From JAEUMG01 sp046349315 (lineage in GTDB: Bacteria > Pseudomonadota > Alphaproteobacteria > Rhizobiales > Aestuariivirgaceae), in contig JAXMCQ010000016.1 in NCBI GenBank assembly GCA_046349315.1, positions 62,001-126,000 of the forward strand: a DNA stretch of 64,000 nucleotides, read 5' to 3'. A program made the position numbers and the translations under genes. This document shows positions 38,710-48,096 of this stretch, in pieces; positions within the stretch are counted from its first letter, which is position 1, and each line of letters opens with the position of its first letter. The notes beneath the pieces were generated by a model. It did no database searches. It was given only the letters and a program-made list of their open reading frames with translations, and had not been told where the DNA came from.

Positions 38710-41127
38710 ATGAAACCGACCTTTCTGATAGCCGCCGTGAGCATGCTCCTCGGCACGATTATTTCCTGTGCCGCGGGAGCACAGGACGGCCAGCCGGTGG
38801 GCCCCTACAAAGACTTCAAGGGTAAGATTGAACTGGATGTGCGTGACTCGGTACCTGATTGGGGTCCATTTACACCAAAGAAGGCGCCAGACGGCGCGCC
38901 GAACATTCTGTTCATTCTCTACGATGATACCGGACTCGCGGCTTGGTCGCCCTATGGCGGGCGGATCAACATGCCGACGATGGATAGGCTGGCTGCCAAT
39001 GGCCTGACCTACACGCAGTGGCACACGGTGGCGCTCTGCTCACCGACGCGATCCACGCTGCTGACAGGCCGAAATCACACCTTGAACGGCATGGCCGCAA
39101 TTACTGAAGCCTCGAACGGGTACCCGGGCTGGGCCGGTCGTATTCCGCCGCAAGCCGCCACCGTGGCGCAAATCCTTCAGGACAACGGCTACAGCACCTT
39201 CTGGTTGGGCAAGAACCACAATGTTCCGGAGCAGGACGTCGCCGAGGGTGGCGACCGCAAGACGTGGCCGCTCGGCCAGGGTTTTGAGCGCTACTACGGA
39301 TTCATCGGCGGCGAGACGAACCAGTGGTACCCGGACCTCGTCGAGGACAATCACTACATCGAACCCCCAGCCTCGCCCGAGCAGGGCTACCATCTGTCCA
39401 AGGACCTCGCCGATCAGGCGATCAAGATGATTCGGAACCAAAAGGCCACTAGCCCCTCGAAGCCGTGGTTCATGTTCTACAACCCCGGCGCCAATCATGC
39501 CCCACACCAGGCGCCGCAAGAATATATCGCAAAGTACAAGGGCAAGTTCGACGACGGCTATGACGCATACCGCAGTTGGGTGCTGGAGCGCATGATCGCA
39601 AAAGGCGTCTTGCCCAAAGGGACACAACTGACGCCGATCAATCCTATTCCGGAATCCGAGGCAAATCCCGCAGATGCGGTACGCCCTTGGAACAGCTTGA
39701 CATCCGACGAGAAGAAGCTGTTCTCGCGCTTGGCGGAGGTGTGGGCCGGATTTTCAGAATACACCGACGCGCAAGTTGGACGTGTTGTCGACTACCTCGA
39801 GCAATCAGGCCAGCTCGACAACACGATTGTCCTCTATGCTGCAGACAATGGTACTTCCGGTGAAGGGTCGCCGAACGGCTCCGTCAACGAAAACAAGTTC
39901 TTCAATGGCTACCCCGACGATATCGCCGAGAACATGAAGCTCATCGACAAACTCGGTGGGCCGGATACCTACGAACATTTCCCGACCGGTTGGGCAACTG
40001 CATTCTCCACGCCGTTCCGGATGTTCAAGCGCTATGCTCAGTATTCTGGCGGCACCGCCGATCCGCTGGTCATTTCGTGGCCCAAGGGCATCAAGGCGCG
40101 TGGTGAAATCCGCAACCAGTATCACCACTCGGTCGACATCGTCCCGACGCTTCTAGACATCGTCGGCCTCGAGATGCCCAAGGTCTACCGGGGTGTGGAG
40201 CAGTTCCCGCTCTCCGGTGTTTCGATGAGGTACACCTTCGATGCCAAGCCCGACGACCCCACGCATAAGAAGCGCCAGTTCTATTCGATGCTGGGCACTC
40301 GGGGCATCTGGGAGGACGGCTGGCTGGCCGCCACTGTGCACGCCCCGTTCACCGGCAAGGGCCATTTTGATCAGGACCAGTGGCAGCTCTTTCACGTGGA
40401 TGCGGACCGTTCAGAATCAACGGACCTCGCGAAGCAGTATCCTGAGAAGCTCGAGGCATTGAAGAAGGCATGGGACGAGGAAGCCAGGGTTAATTTGGCA
40501 TTGCCCATCGATGACCGCACCGCCACCGAGATACTTACGATCGAGCGCCCCTCGGGAGAGCCAACACGTGACCGTTACGTCTATTACCCGGGTACGGCTC
40601 CAGTTCCAGAAGGCGTTGCAGTCAATGTGCGCAACCGCTCCTACAAGATCCTCGCCAATGTCGAGATCACCGATCCTGATGCTTCGGGTGTGATCTTTGC
40701 CCACGGCTCGCGCTTTGGTGGCCATACATTGTTCATCAAGGATCACAAGCTCTATTACGTTTATAACTTCCTGGGCATCAAGCCGGAGCAACAGTTTGTC
40801 TCGAGTATCGACCTGAAGCCTGGCAAATACACTCTTGGCATGGAGTTCAACCGCACGGGCGCCGGCCCTCATAACGAGTCGCTCGGCACGACCAAACTGT
40901 ACATTAACGATCAGGTCGTCGCCGAGGGCCCAATGAAAACGCAGCCGGGGAAGTTCACCTTGTCGGGCGACGGTCTATGCGTTGGTTACGATAGCGGTGA
41001 TGTCGTCAGCCAGGATTCGCCCGGAGAGTTCCACGGCGGCACGATCCAAGGCGTCGGGGTCACTGTAGAGAAGGCGTCGTATCAGGACCTTGAAGCAGAA
41101 GCTGAGAGAGCACTGATGCGCGATTGA
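38710..41127 (+). CDS. Arylsulfatase, long periplasmic type
   Basis: An 805-residue sulfatase. The N-terminus is a signal peptide (LIAAVSMLLGTIISCAAGAQ). The catalytic Cys110 lies in CSPTRSTLLTGRNH, the C-x-P-x-R signature modified to formylglycine. Metal-site residues are in LYDDTGLAAWS and YAADNGTS. The domain to about 600 is the sulfatase; the last 200 residues form a beta-rich domain. The length fits the large AtsA/AtsD-like group. It needs formylglycine-generating enzyme, not seen here. SD GGAGG precedes the ATG. Confidence 0.92.
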   Translation: MKPTFLIAAVSMLLGTIISCAAGAQDGQPVGPYKDFKGKIELDVRDSVPDWGPFTPKKAPDGAPNILFILYDDTGLAAWSPYGGRINMPTMDRLAANGLTYTQWHTVALCSPTRSTLLTGRNHTLNGMAAITEASNGYPGWAGRIPPQAATVAQILQDNGYSTFWLGKNHNVPEQDVAEGGDRKTWPLGQGFERYYGFIGGETNQWYPDLVEDNHYIEPPASPEQGYHLSKDLADQAIKMIRNQKATSPSKPWFMFYNPGANHAPHQAPQEYIAKYKGKFDDGYDAYRSWVLERMIAKGVLPKGTQLTPINPIPESEANPADAVRPWNSLTSDEKKLFSRLAEVWAGFSEYTDAQVGRVVDYLEQSGQLDNTIVLYAADNGTSGEGSPNGSVNENKFFNGYPDDIAENMKLIDKLGGPDTYEHFPTGWATAFSTPFRMFKRYAQYSGGTADPLVISWPKGIKARGEIRNQYHHSVDIVPTLLDIVGLEMPKVYRGVEQFPLSGVSMRYTFDAKPDDPTHKKRQFYSMLGTRGIWEDGWLAATVHAPFTGKGHFDQDQWQLFHVDADRSESTDLAKQYPEKLEALKKAWDEEARVNLALPIDDRTATEILTIERPSGEPTRDRYVYYPGTAPVPEGVAVNVRNRSYKILANVEITDPDASGVIFAHGSRFGGHTLFIKDHKLYYVYNFLGIKPEQQFVSSIDLKPGKYTLGMEFNRTGAGPHNESLGTTKLYINDQVVAEGPMKTQPGKFTLSGDGLCVGYDSGDVVSQDSPGEFHGGTIQGVGVTVEKASYQDLEAEAERALMRD

Positions 41128-41300
41128 TCGCGAATTGCCGACGGCTTCGCCAGCTAGTCCATCGCGTCAGTTAACTGCGCTGCAGACTTTGATCTGCTAT
41201 CGTTCCATAGCGGGCTCTGGCAAGTCGTCCGTCCGGCATATGGAAAGGTTCACACCCAACTCCTTCACGCCTTCGAGGAGGGAGAAGGCGCGAACTGATC

Positions 41301-43058
41301 TTAAGCGGGTAGTCCGGCTTTCAACAAAGCCTCGCGATGATGCTCGCTGTCTTCGAGCCGTTTGTAGTGCATCGTCGCCATATAGGACTCGACCGTAAAC
41401 GCGGGGTTCATGGATAGAACCGCGTCAGCATGCGCCTTCGCAGTCGAGGTATCACCGATCATGGCATGCGCTGCCGCTAGGAACGCATGATGTGTATAGT
41501 CCGGCTTGCTGATGTGCCGGAACGCGGCAATAGCCTCCTTGTAGTCTCGGGCGACGAAATAGGCGCGGCCCAAGTGATTCCAGAAGCGTTCCGGGTGATG
41601 CGGATTAAGCCGCATCGCCTTCTTGATCCACGGGATCCCGGCTTCAGGCTCGCCGACCCAAGTGAGCACTTCGCCATTCTGAACGACGATCAGATCATTA
41701 TTGGGATTAAGGCTTAGCGCGCGCTCTTGATGATGCAGTGCCTTGGCGTGATCATTGAGGCTGATGCCGATGGCGGCAAGAATGCGATGCACGTCGCTGT
41801 CGTTGTCGTCGAGCGATTGCGCAATATTGAGCTCGGAGATCACGGTCTGCTTGGCGGCTTCGGGATCGTCACACCAATTGTAGGTCCAAGCCTGGCCGAC
41901 AATGCAACCACGCCAGGCGTGAGCATGGGCATAGTTGGGATCGAGCTCGAGCGCCTTTTCGATCAGCCGCTGCGCCGCGACATTGTCCTCCCGCCGCGAG
42001 CGATGATGCAGGACTTTCGCAGCCAGGACGTATTCATACGCCCGCATGTCCTTTGTCGGGTTGCGCTGCGCGCGTTCATGTGCAGCGGCCTCGACGCGGC
42101 CGGGCAAGGTACCCACGATCGACGCAACCACCTCGTCCTGCACCGCAAAAATATCCGACAATTCGCGGTCATACCGTTCCGCCCAAACATGGCGGTCGCT
42201 CCTCGCATCGATAAGCTGAACGGTAATGCGCACGCGGTTGCCGGATTTGCGAACGCTGCCCTCGACCACATAATGCACTCCGAAGGCTCGCGCCACTTCC
42301 TGCACATTTACAGCACGGCCCTTGTAGACGAAGGTCGAGTTGCGTGAGATCACCAGAAGATCGCGGAAGCGTGACAATTCGGTGATGATGTCCTCGGTCA
42401 GTCCGTCCGCGAAGAAATCCTGATCCGGTTCGCCGCTCATATTGGCAAAGGGCAGGACCGCTATCGACAAATGTTCTCCGGTTCCGCTTTGGCTTGCCGG
42501 ATGCGCGGCCAAGGGCGCCGTGTCCGCATCATCGAGCAGCAGCCGATAAACCCGCATCGGGCGGCTGATGTTCTTGAGGTGCTGGTCGCCCGTGTCGGCG
42601 AATTGGACGTCAAGCTTGTGGGCGAGCTGATCATGAATCGCTTGGCTGACGCTGATCCCGCCCGGCAATGCATGCTCCTGCAGCCGCGCAGCGATGTTCA
42701 CGCCGTCGCCGAATATGTCGTCACCGTCGACGACGATGTCGCCGAGATTGATGCCTATGCGAAACAGAATCCGCCGATCGGGGTCGACATCGGCATTGCG
42801 TCGGGCCAAGCGGCGTTGAATTTCGAGCGCGCATTCGACAGCGTCGCTGGCACTCGCGAACTCCGCCAGCATGCCGTCGCCGGTGGTTTTGATGATGCGC
42901 CCGCCGTTTTTCACCACCGCTGGATCGATCAACTCCAGCCGATGCGCTTTGAGCCGCGCCAGCGTCCCGGTTTCGTCGAGCTCCATCAGTCGGCTGAAGC
43001 CGACCATGTCGCTGGCGAGCACCGCTGCCAGTTTGCGTTGAATCCGAGGCTCTTGCAT
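41301..43058 (-). CDS. Class III adenylate cyclase with TolB-like and TPR domains
   Basis: A 585-residue protein. Residues 1-180 form a class III nucleotide cyclase domain (VLASDMVGFSRLM with the first metal Asp, KTTGDGMLAEF with the second, RIGINLGDIVVDGDDIFGDGVNIAARLQ). Residues about 195-330 are TolB-like (IAVLPFANMSGEPDQDFFADG), and 340-585 are TPR-like. There is no transmembrane helix. Such fusions are numerous in Rhizobiales. It shares the TolB/TPR module with the regulator at 4224-5723. The cyclase is probably active, as both Asp and the dimer-partner residues are visible, but this was not tested by alignment. Confidence 0.9.
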   Translation of the reverse strand: MQEPRIQRKLAAVLASDMVGFSRLMELDETGTLARLKAHRLELIDPAVVKNGGRIIKTTGDGMLAEFASASDAVECALEIQRRLARRNADVDPDRRILFRIGINLGDIVVDGDDIFGDGVNIAARLQEHALPGGISVSQAIHDQLAHKLDVQFADTGDQHLKNISRPMRVYRLLLDDADTAPLAAHPASQSGTGEHLSIAVLPFANMSGEPDQDFFADGLTEDIITELSRFRDLLVISRNSTFVYKGRAVNVQEVARAFGVHYVVEGSVRKSGNRVRITVQLIDARSDRHVWAERYDRELSDIFAVQDEVVASIVGTLPGRVEAAAHERAQRNPTKDMRAYEYVLAAKVLHHRSRREDNVAAQRLIEKALELDPNYAHAHAWRGCIVGQAWTYNWCDDPEAAKQTVISELNIAQSLDDNDSDVHRILAAIGISLNDHAKALHHQERALSLNPNNDLIVVQNGEVLTWVGEPEAGIPWIKKAMRLNPHHPERFWNHLGRAYFVARDYKEAIAAFRHISKPDYTHHAFLAAAHAMIGDTSTAKAHADAVLSMNPAFTVESYMATMHYKRLEDSEHHREALLKAGLPA

Positions 43059-43120
43059 CTTGCTTTGTCCGGCCTCCGCAAGCCTGATATAGGCCGTCTG
43101 CGGGTCCTATATCTGCGCGC

Positions 43121-44182
43121 TCAGCCGCGCTCCTTCAAGCGGCGGGCGACATCGCGCGCGAAGTAGGTGAGAATGCCGTCAGCACCGGCGCGCTTGAAGG
43201 CGAGCAGCGCCTCAGGAACGGCGCGGTTGGCATCGAGCCAGCCATTCTGAACGGCCGCCATGATCATCGCGTACTCGCCCGACACCTGGTAGGCGAAGGT
43301 CGGCATGTGGAAAGCTTCCTTGAGCCGCCACAGGATGTCGAGATAGGGCAGGCCGGGCTTGACCATGATCATGTCGGCGCCCTCGGCGATATCGAGGGCT
43401 GCCTCGCGCAAGGCCTCATCGCCATTGCCGGGGTCCATCTGATAGGTGCGCTTGTCCCCGACCAGCGTCGCGGACGATCCCACAGCATCGCGGAACGGCC
43501 CATAAAATGCCGAAGCGTACTTGGCGCTGTAGGCCATGATCTGCACGCGCTCGAAGCCGTTTTCTTCAAGTGCCAAACGAATGGCCCCGACGCGGCCGTC
43601 CATCATGTCGGAGGGCGCGATGATGTCGCATCCGGCTTCCGCCTGCACCAGCGCCTGCTTCACCAGCGCCTCGATGCTCGCGTCGTTGAGAATCTCGTCT
43701 CCCTCCATGAGCCCGTCGTGGCCGTGGCTTGTATAGGGGTCGAGGGCGACATCGCACATGACGCCGATCTCCGGCACGGCATGCTTGATGGCCCGTACCG
43801 CCTGGCAGACGAGATTCTGGGGATTATGCGCCTCGCGCCCATCCGCCGTGCGCAACGAACGCTCGGTATTCGGGAAGAGCGCAATAGCCGGGATGCCAAG
43901 CTCATGGGCCTCGGCCGCGGCCATGACGGCGAGGTCGACCGAAAGCCGCTCGACCCCGGGCATGGACGGCACGGCTTCCCGGGCGTTCTTCCCGGCGATG
44001 ACGAAAATCGGCCAGATCAGGTCGGATGCGAGGAGGTTCTTTTCGCGCACCAAGCGGCGTGACCAGTCGCTCGAACGGTTGCGGCGCATGCGGACAGCGG
44101 GGAAGCCGGCCGATGAAACATCGGGCGATTTGGTCTGCGGTCGGCGGGGCGAAACAGGCTTCATCGGGCGGTTTTCGTTCAT
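43121..44182 (-). CDS. hemB: Porphobilinogen synthase (delta-aminolevulinic acid dehydratase)
   Basis: A 353-residue cytoplasmic enzyme that condenses two ALA molecules, the second step of heme synthesis. The active-site lysines are in AYSAKYASAFYGPF and IMVKPGLPYLD. The metal-region loop reads CDVALDPYTSHGHDG, with Asp in place of the three zinc cysteines, so it is of the magnesium-dependent type seen in Rhizobiales. hemA lies 4 kb away on the opposite strand. The first 25 residues are a polar extension. Confidence 0.96.
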   Translation of the reverse strand: MNENRPMKPVSPRRPQTKSPDVSSAGFPAVRMRRNRSSDWSRRLVREKNLLASDLIWPIFVIAGKNAREAVPSMPGVERLSVDLAVMAAAEAHELGIPAIALFPNTERSLRTADGREAHNPQNLVCQAVRAIKHAVPEIGVMCDVALDPYTSHGHDGLMEGDEILNDASIEALVKQALVQAEAGCDIIAPSDMMDGRVGAIRLALEENGFERVQIMAYSAKYASAFYGPFRDAVGSSATLVGDKRTYQMDPGNGDEALREAALDIAEGADMIMVKPGLPYLDILWRLKEAFHMPTFAYQVSGEYAMIMAAVQNGWLDANRAVPEALLAFKRAGADGILTYFARDVARRLKERG

Positions 44183-44348
44183 GGGCTCAACATAGCCGCC
44201 GTCACCGGCTTTTGAAACCTGGCTGATCGTCTCAATTCTCCGCGATTTGTTAACTATGCCGGGCTTTCCGCCATTTGTTTTTTGTAAGCGTTAACGGGCG
44301 CAAACCATTCTGCCAGCCGGGAAATCTTGCTGGGCGGAGGGCGGTGCC

Positions 44349-45067
44349 ATGGCCAAATTGCTGAATATGCTGATCACATTGCCGGTCATTCTCGTGCCGG
44401 TCGCTATCTTGTCGGTGAAGCCGGCTGGCGCGGAGATGGTTTCGCCCACCGAAGCCCTCGAAATTCTCGCAAAAAGCGATGCAGCGAGCTCCAAATGCGG
44501 AGTTTTGATGGGCCAGGAGCGCGCCGAATTGAAGCAATATGTGGCCCGTGCGGAGATCGCCGCAGCCCGCCGCATGGGGCCCGAGGAAGCCAATGGCGTT
44601 GTATTGTCTGGCCGGGCGGCCGGTAAATCTGTCAGCTGCACGGGCGAAACAACCGCCGAAATCTATGTGCGCTGGGCGCCGCGCGGGTTGCCGTGGCCCA
44701 GGCCGATGGCGGCCGCCGGGCGCGCGTATCGCTTTTCCCGCAAAGCCGCTCCGTCCGGCTTTTGAATTCGGCCGATCCGGCCACAATAATTCGCGAGCCG
44801 GGCCAGCCGAAGGGCTCGCTCGGCCGGTTTCAGCAGGTTTCGACCGCTTATTTCATCGAAAAACGCTGCCGCTTCCTCTCTTATTCGCGGGCGCGAAACT
44901 TCTGGCAATCGGTCTTGGGCGCCCAGAGCGAAGCCATGGCCGCCAACAGCCGCAGCCAGGTCAATGCCACGCTAAAGCTGGCGCGCAGCGCCGCGTCGCG
45001 TAATTCATGCGACGCCAATGCCGCCCGTCTGGTCCGCTCGGCCTATGCATCCTTAGCGGCGAATTAA
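44349..45067 (+). pseudogene. Secreted two-repeat protein, apparent frameshift
   Basis: Frame one starts at 44349 with a signal peptide (ITLPVILVPVAILSV...AGA) and one Cys-containing helical domain (KCGVLMGQERAELKQYVARAEIAAARRM...SCTGETTAEIYVR). Coding-like sequence then continues in another frame from about 44669 (ALGAARVAVAQADGG...) to 45067, ending in a similar domain (RCRFLSYSRARNFWQSVLGAQSEAMAANSRS...SCDANAARLVRSAY). Joining them needs one base added near 44669 and gives about 239 residues with two copies of a Cys-helix-Cys unit. It could be a real mutation, a sequence error, or two separate genes. The family is not recognised. Confidence 0.45.
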
Positions 45068-45272
45068 TTCCGCAGGGGCGTTTAGAATTCATAAGGACTG
45101 CTTGCCAAGACTCCATAAACTCTATTCGACATCGGCGCAAATCATTGAAAATATAAGGACAAATTTACTCTCTCTTTTGAACCGATTTTAACGCGCTCCG
45201 CCTTACCGTCCACGTCACACAGAGGGCCCGGCCATGTAGCCGGCTCCGGGGTAACAAGGGCAAGGTGGTCAA
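45068..45272. other. Promoter region of ldtR
   Basis: These 205 bases are more A/T-rich than the surroundings, with a stretch around 45140-45190 (AATATAAGGACAAATTTACTCTCTCTTTTGAACCGATTTT in outline). I see no repeat or RNA gene. The ldtR ATG follows GGGCAAGGTGG, a weak SD. Confidence 0.3.
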
Positions 45273-45785
45273 ATGCGTACTCAAACAGCGGGGGGAGTCC
45301 GTGAAGTTGCGGACTCCGGACGTCAGCAGGTCAAGCACAGATATCTCGAGGCGCTCACGCTCATCGAGCGGCTCCATCGTCGTCTTCTGGACGTCATCAA
45401 GGACGATTTTGAACGCTCCGGCGAGCCGGAGGTCAATCCGGTCCAGGCATTGCTGCTTTTCAATATCGGCGATTCCGAGCTCACCGCAGGCGAACTGAAG
45501 ACCCGCGGCCACTATCAGGGCTCGAACGTCTCCTACAATCTCAAGAAGCTGGTCGAGGCGGGCTATGTCAGCCACGAACGTTCCAGCACGGATAAGCGCT
45601 CGGTGCGCGTGAGCCTCACGCCCCGCGGTCAGCACATCCGTGAGCGCGTCGATGCGCTCTATAATCGCCAGTTGCAGGCGGTCGAGGAAGTCGTCGGCCT
45701 GAGCGTTGAAGAATTCGAGCGCCTGAACAAGTCGCTCACCCGTCTCGAGCGCTTCTGGACCGACCAAATTCTCTATCGTCTCTAA
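45273..45785 (+). CDS. ldtR: MarR-family regulator LdtR
   Basis: A 170-residue winged-helix regulator. The wHTH spans about 55-125 (VNPVQALLLFNIGDSELTAGELKTRGHYQGSNVSYNLKKLVEAGYVSHERSSTDKRSV in outline), flanked by long dimerisation helices. It matches LdtR of Liberibacter and Sinorhizobium, which controls an L,D-transpeptidase gene and stress tolerance. Its neighbour here is exactly such a gene, so the pair is likely ldtR-ldtP. Regulation of ldtP by LdtR here is inferred from those genera. Confidence 0.85.
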   Translation: MRTQTAGGVREVADSGRQQVKHRYLEALTLIERLHRRLLDVIKDDFERSGEPEVNPVQALLLFNIGDSELTAGELKTRGHYQGSNVSYNLKKLVEAGYVSHERSSTDKRSVRVSLTPRGQHIRERVDALYNRQLQAVEEVVGLSVEEFERLNKSLTRLERFWTDQILYRL

Positions 45786-45836
45786 ACGCTTAGTTCTCCT
45801 AGGGGCCGGTCATGTGGCATTGATGCAACAGGGTCG

Positions 45837-45855
45837 GCCCAAATTCTTTTTGGGC
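45837..45855. promoter_or_regulatory. Inverted repeat between ldtR and ldtP
   Basis: GCCCAAA and TTTGGGC are separated by TTCTT, a 7-bp perfect inverted repeat. It has no following T-run, so it is either an ldtR 3' hairpin or a candidate operator for ldtP. I cannot say which. Confidence 0.35.
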
Positions 45856-46066
45856 ACAGTCCACCCCATTCCTGCCCGATTATCCCTCGAAAAACCGGGC
45901 CTATCACGGCGAAGGCGGCAGGAGTTTCGATTCGGTCATCACGTATTGGCGTTTTGACCGCTGCGAGCGGGCCTGTTACAAAAACCTTGCCGAAACATTA
46001 AAACGTGCGGGCGACTGGCGTCGCTTGCTTGGGGTTTGCGTCGACAAAGCTTGTGGGGCCGTGCTG

Positions 46067-47968
46067 ATGGGCTGTGAAGTAAGAGAACCAAAGTTTGCCG
46101 CCATTCGTCGTCACCTGGTTTCTGGGACCAGGCTGATCGTGGCCGCGACGGCCCTGGCCGTTATGGCGGGCTCGGCGAGCGCCGGCGACGATCCGTTCTG
46201 GGCGCGCCAGAAGCGGGCTCAGGATGAAGGTGGCAGCACGGCGACTTCGTCCACTGCGTCTCACTCGTCTACGCCTTCCGCTTTCAGCAATATCGGCAAC
46301 CGGGCCGGCAAGGCGACGACCACGACGGAAGTCGTCGCGGATCGCGCCGAAGCGCCGATGCTGTCATCGGCCAGCGCCAAGGCCGTAACCGACTCGATCG
46401 CGTTTTATGAGGGCATCGTTGCTGCTGGTGGATGGCCCACCGTGGGCACCACCAGTCTCAAGCCGGGCTCGACGGGCGAAAGTGTTGCCGGCCTGATTCG
46501 CCGTCTTCAGATCGAGGGCTATCTCCCGGCCGACAGCGCCCAGGGAGAAGCGGTCTACAGCGAGGAAGTCGCCTCAGCCGTCGCGCGCTTCCAGGCGAAG
46601 CACGGACTGGCCGTGACCGGCCGCCTGGACAAGCCGACCGTCGCCGAGCTCAATGTTCCGCCATCTCGCCGGGCCCAGACCTTGCGGGCCAATCTTCCGC
46701 GCATCGAGCAATATTCGAAGGATCTGGGCAGCCGCTATATCGTTGTGAACGTCCCGGCGCTGCAGCTCGAGACCGTCAATAATGGCGCTGTCTATTCGCG
46801 CCACAACGTCATCGCCGGCCAGCCGGCGCGCCCGACGCCTGTGGTGATGACCAGCATCTCCAACATCAATTTCAACCCCTATTGGAACGCGCCGCGCTCA
46901 ATCGTCGAGAAGGACATCATCCCGATGGTGCGCAAGTACGGCGTGCGCTTCCTGCGCGATCAGCGCATGCGCGTCTACAGCACCTATAATGGCCCGGAGC
47001 TTGATCCGCGCTCGATCAATTGGCGCACGGTTACGGCTGACCAATTGTTCGTTCGCCAGGATCCGGGCGAAGACAATGCGATGGCGACCGTGAAGATCAA
47101 CTTCAACAGTCCCTTCGGTATCTATTTGCATGACACCCCGACAAAGAGCCTGTTTGGAACCGGTGCGCGCTACCTCAGCTCGGGCTGCGTGCGCGTCGAT
47201 CAAGTGTCGCTGCTTGTCGACTGGATCCTGAATGGCCAGGACGGCTGGGGACCCGGACGTATCCAGAGCGTGGCCGAGACGAAGGAACGCATGGACGTCA
47301 CCGTCCAGAACGCGCCGCAGCTTCGCGTTGCCTATCTGACAGCCTGGTCGACAGGGCAGGGGCCGGCGAACTTCCGCAATGACATTTACGGACTCGACGG
47401 AACCGGTTTCGTCGTCGGCCAACCTTTGCCGGAAGGCGAAGTGAGCGACGACGGCCAGCGCTATATCTTGAAGCCGCTTCCCGTGAAGGCGACCGCGACC
47501 CGCGCACTTCAGGAGGATGACGACAGCGCCTGGTATTTCTCAAGCAAGCCGAAGCAGCGCACCGCAGCGACCAGTCAGCGGACGAACAACGGCCAGACCG
47601 TTCGCCAGCGCAATGAGGGCACGCTGTCGGATATCTTCGGCTTCGGTAACAGCAAGACGACCGCCGCGAAGCGCAAGCAGGCCTTTACCGGTACAAAGCA
47701 GACTACCAAGAAGAAGCCGGTGACCGCGTCGAAGTCGACGACCGCCAAGTCGACCAAGACCGCCAAGACAACGACCAAGAAGAAGCCGACGACGCAGACC
47801 GCGTCGGCCAAGGCCAAGTCGACGACGACCAAGACCGCCGCGGCCACGCCGAAAACAAAGCCGACGACCACGGCTGCGACAGACGCTGCCAAAAAGAAGA
47901 AAAAGAAGATCGAGGAAGTCGCTGCCGCGGCGACCCCGCCGGCTCCGAGCAAGACTGCCGCGCAATAA
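46067..47968 (+). CDS. ldtP: L,D-transpeptidase LdtP with a Lys/Thr-rich C-terminal tail
   Basis: A 633-residue peptidoglycan cross-linking enzyme of the periplasm. An N-terminal signal segment (RLIVAATALAVMAGSASA) is followed by a linker, a peptidoglycan-binding helical domain (GLIRRLQIEGYLPADS...VARFQAKHGLAVTGRLD) and the YkuD catalytic domain with HDTPTKSLFG and Cys374 in SSGCVRVD. From about 535 to the end is a low-complexity tail of Lys, Thr and Ala like histone H1, which could bind the cell wall. I start at the ATG at 46067; earlier TTG or GTG starts are possible. It follows ldtR. Confidence 0.9.
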   Translation: MGCEVREPKFAAIRRHLVSGTRLIVAATALAVMAGSASAGDDPFWARQKRAQDEGGSTATSSTASHSSTPSAFSNIGNRAGKATTTTEVVADRAEAPMLSSASAKAVTDSIAFYEGIVAAGGWPTVGTTSLKPGSTGESVAGLIRRLQIEGYLPADSAQGEAVYSEEVASAVARFQAKHGLAVTGRLDKPTVAELNVPPSRRAQTLRANLPRIEQYSKDLGSRYIVVNVPALQLETVNNGAVYSRHNVIAGQPARPTPVVMTSISNINFNPYWNAPRSIVEKDIIPMVRKYGVRFLRDQRMRVYSTYNGPELDPRSINWRTVTADQLFVRQDPGEDNAMATVKINFNSPFGIYLHDTPTKSLFGTGARYLSSGCVRVDQVSLLVDWILNGQDGWGPGRIQSVAETKERMDVTVQNAPQLRVAYLTAWSTGQGPANFRNDIYGLDGTGFVVGQPLPEGEVSDDGQRYILKPLPVKATATRALQEDDDSAWYFSSKPKQRTAATSQRTNNGQTVRQRNEGTLSDIFGFGNSKTTAAKRKQAFTGTKQTTKKKPVTASKSTTAKSTKTAKTTTKKKPTTQTASAKAKSTTTKTAAATPKTKPTTTAATDAAKKKKKKIEEVAAAATPPAPSKTAAQ

Positions 47969-47974
47969 GAGCGA

Positions 47975-47998
47975 GGCGCCGAACGTATATCCGGCGCC
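47975..47998 (+). terminator. Possible terminator hairpin after ldtP
   Basis: GGCGCCG and CGGCGCC form a 7-bp stem with a 10-base loop, 7 bases after the ldtP stop. There is no T-run, so it could merely be a stabilising hairpin. Confidence 0.35.
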
Positions 47999-48096
47999 GC
48001 ACAGCTTCCGCCAAACTGCGGCGCATGTTCGCATGCGGCCATTGGTGCCGTGCAGGCGCTCGTTCTGGCGGCTAAGCACAGCGGTGGAGAGCCGCA

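Noticed and set aside
41135..41398. Short ORF after the arylsulfatase (87 codons)
   Set aside because: It runs into the opposite-strand cyclase gene, has no SD and no recognisable motif.
47670..47965. Lys/Thr-rich repeat as a separate histone-like gene
   Set aside because: It is in frame with ldtP and has no start site of its own; it is the C-terminal tail of the transpeptidase.
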